Source: Chryseobacterium sp. SORGH_AS_0447 (GTDB lineage Bacteria > Bacteroidota > Bacteroidia > Flavobacteriales > Weeksellaceae). Taken from it: a stretch of 64,000 nucleotides of DNA. A program made the position numbers and the translations under genes. A model generated the notes under the pieces. It was not told the origin of the DNA, ran no database searches, and worked only from the letters and a program-made list of their open reading frames with translations. How positions within the stretch are numbered: position 1 is the stretch's first letter; each line of letters starts with the position of its first letter. The stretch covers positions 1,296,501 through 1,360,500 of the forward strand of contig NZ_JAUTAR010000001.1 of the NCBI RefSeq assembly GCF_030818695.1, read 5' to 3'. This document shows positions 62,621-64,000 of this stretch, piece by piece.

Positions 62621-63316
62621 ATGAAAAAGATCATCATTCCGTTTTTTTGCGCTATACTCTTCTCTACCTCCGTAGCGGCACAAACTACTACTACGGCAAC
62701 CGCTAAGACGGAAGCTGTAAAATCGAAACTTACACCGAAAGAAGTGATAGACAACTACCTGAAAGCATTGGGTGGAAAAGATAAATTGGAAGCTGTCCGT
62801 ACCGTAATAGTTGAAAATACGATTACCGGCAGTGCCGTACCGGGCGAAATCAAAATGACAGCAAAGAAAATGGGTAATAAATTCAAATCTGAACAGTCTT
62901 TTATGGGCCAGGTCGCTGCTTCCCAGCTTTTTGACGGTGAGAAAGGCTACTTTCAGCAAATGGGTCAAAAAACCGAAATTTCTGCGGATAGACTTGCGGA
63001 ACTGAAAAAAGGAAAGGCCATCGATGCATTGGCTTATGATGCGGCGAACTATTCAACAGTAACCGTTGAAAAGCTGGACGGTAAAGATTATAACGTTCTG
63101 AGTTCTGACAAAGGTAAATTTTACTTTGATACTGCTACAGGCTTATTATATAAATCAATATCGAAAGAAGGAAATGCGATTATAAAAAGTTATATGACTG
63201 TAGACGGGATTAAGTTCCCAGAAGAAATCAACGCAGAAGGAAACGGACAGCAAGTTACTATTAAAACAACGAAAGTAATTCTTAATTCAGGAGTTTCTGA
63301 TGCTGATTTTAAATAA
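62621..63316 (+). CDS. LolA-like exported protein
   Basis: A 231-aa exported protein (signal peptide ending SVAAQ) followed by a Thr/Lys-rich linker. The body (PKEVIDNYLKALGGKDKLEAVRTVIVENTITG, then a beta-rich fold with FDGEKGYFQQMGQ and FYFDTATGLLYKSI) resembles the outer-membrane lipoprotein-sorting LolA/LolB-like fold, a layout common for proteins encoded next to M16 peptidases in Flavobacteria. It may carry a lipid or lipoprotein in the periplasm, which is inferred. A terminator separates it from the peptidase gene. Confidence 0.68.
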   Translation: MKKIIIPFFCAILFSTSVAAQTTTTATAKTEAVKSKLTPKEVIDNYLKALGGKDKLEAVRTVIVENTITGSAVPGEIKMTAKKMGNKFKSEQSFMGQVAASQLFDGEKGYFQQMGQKTEISADRLAELKKGKAIDALAYDAANYSTVTVEKLDGKDYNVLSSDKGKFYFDTATGLLYKSISKEGNAIIKSYMTVDGIKFPEEINAEGNGQQVTIKTTKVILNSGVSDADFK

Positions 63317-63340
63317 AAAAATATAGATTTAACATAATAT

Positions 63341-63367
63341 AACCGGGTTTATCCCGGTTTTTTTATT
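63341..63367 (+). terminator. Terminator after the LolA-like gene
   Basis: AACCGGG TTTAT CCCGGTT followed by seven T. Confidence 0.9.
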
Positions 63368-63652
63368 GAGTTTATTATATTAACTTAATTTTAACTAAAT
63401 ATTTATATTTTGTTTTTGGAAATCATCTATTTTTGTCGAGATAAAAACACACAAAATAATACAAATGATGAAAAAAAATAATTACCGAATGAAAAAGTCC
63501 AATTTCTTTTGGTTTCATTGATACCTATTTAATCAGTCTGTTTATTTTAATGATAATTTATAAAATATTAACTGATAATAACATGTCTTTTATTTCATTA
63601 TTAAGTGAATAATTTATACTTTTGAACAAAATTAATAATCAAAAAACAAGCT

Positions 63653-64000
63653 ATGAAAAAAATGTTTTCGTCATTTGCCGTGGTCTTCCTGATGTCTGCA
63701 AATGTTTTTGCTCAGAATATTCCTACGGATGCTTCTGTACGAACCGGTACGCTTTCCAATGGAATGAAGTATTATATCAAAAAAAACACATTACCCGAAA
63801 AGAAGGTGGATTTTCGTCTGGCTATCAATGCCGGATCCATCCTCGAAGATGAAAACCAGCGCGGGCTGGCTCACTTCATGGAACACATGAATTTCAACGG
63901 TACCAAGAATTTTCCCGACAACAAATTGGTGGATTTCTTACAGTCGATCGGTGTAAAATTCGGACAGCACTTAAATGCATATACCAGTTTCGACGAAACG
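63653..64000 (+). CDS. M16 family zinc peptidase, N-terminal part (cut by window edge)
   Basis: The first 116 residues of an exported M16 (insulinase-type) metallopeptidase. A signal peptide (MKKMFSSFAVVFLMSANVFAQ) is followed by TGTLSNGMKYYIKKNTLPEKKVDFRLAINAGSILEDENQRGLAHFMEHMNFNGTKNFP, containing the inverted zinc motif HxxEH (HFMEH) and the catalytic Glu. The second zinc ligand lies beyond the edge. The 336-base gap 63317-63652 holds the preceding terminator and otherwise AT-rich DNA; TACTTTTG at 63617-63624 could be a -7 box, but no TTG is at the right distance. Confidence 0.9.
   Translation, partial: MKKMFSSFAVVFLMSANVFAQNIPTDASVRTGTLSNGMKYYIKKNTLPEKKVDFRLAINAGSILEDENQRGLAHFMEHMNFNGTKNFPDNKLVDFLQSIGVKFGQHLNAYTSFDET

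Overview
The window reads as a chromosomal segment of a flavobacterium, most likely Chryseobacterium or a close relative. Three things support this: AT-rich intergenic DNA, Bacteroidota promoters of the TTG-N17-23-TAnnTTTG type (seen before ribB, katG, tig, the ABC-F gene and a NIL-domain gene), and lineage-typical genes and gene order (rpmB-rpmG-DUF4295 beside ftsY, DUF4290 next to murA, a type IX secretion cargo, DUF4468-like and DUF5715-like proteins). Most of the window is housekeeping DNA packed in short, frequently convergent transcription units with clear hairpin terminators.

Layout. 1-7300: end of hemH, an Nfu/NifU protein, a gamma-carbonic-anhydrase-like protein, a repeat-filled intergenic region, a PIF1/RecD-like helicase and a three-gene minus-strand cluster of small enzymes and unknowns. 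7500-12750: luciferase-like oxidoreductase, ribB, fmt, recQ. 12830-15440: two tandem OmpA-type outer-membrane proteins, one frameshifted and one lacking the OmpA domain. 15470-25800: folK, sppA, a GlsB-type protein, ftsY, ribosomal proteins L33 and L28, lnt, proC, murB, an aminotransferase. 26076-28682: a large type IX secretion cargo with fibronectin domains. 28800-35460: DUF1801, a YiiX-like hydrolase, an orphan NIL domain, murA, DUF4290, a GH13 amylase lipoprotein, a DCC thiol oxidoreductase and a heme-binding protein. 35909-38194: katG. 38320-41200: an accessory island with broken, phage-like gene remnants and unknown AT-rich genes, ending at a tRNA-Gln. 41665-49764: der, upp, hydrolases, comF, queD, lpxH, a LuxE-like protein, aqpZ. 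49990-57200: a DUF5715-like protein, an unknown repeat protein, a membrane protein/histidine kinase/response regulator set, a Tle1-like (DUF2235) phospholipase and an ABC-F ATPase. 57465-64000: a TonB-receptor locus, tig, a LolA-like protein and the start of an M16 peptidase.

The most notable signal is around the two-component system. The palindrome CCGTAGAAATACGG lies just after the response-regulator gene, in front of the Tle1-like gene, and occurs again 1.56 kb downstream between two terminators. In both copies it sits exactly 63 bases before a -7-like box, and a second box starts at offset 35. The first copy should drive the effector gene. The second appears to drive a transcript of only about 60 nt with two hairpins, a candidate small RNA. 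Other points of interest are a MurA with Asp in place of the fosfomycin-target Cys, a RibBA-length protein whose GTP cyclohydrolase half has lost its metal and active-site motifs, the broken OmpA gene and its truncated twin, the decayed phage-like island, and several families of intergenic repeats.
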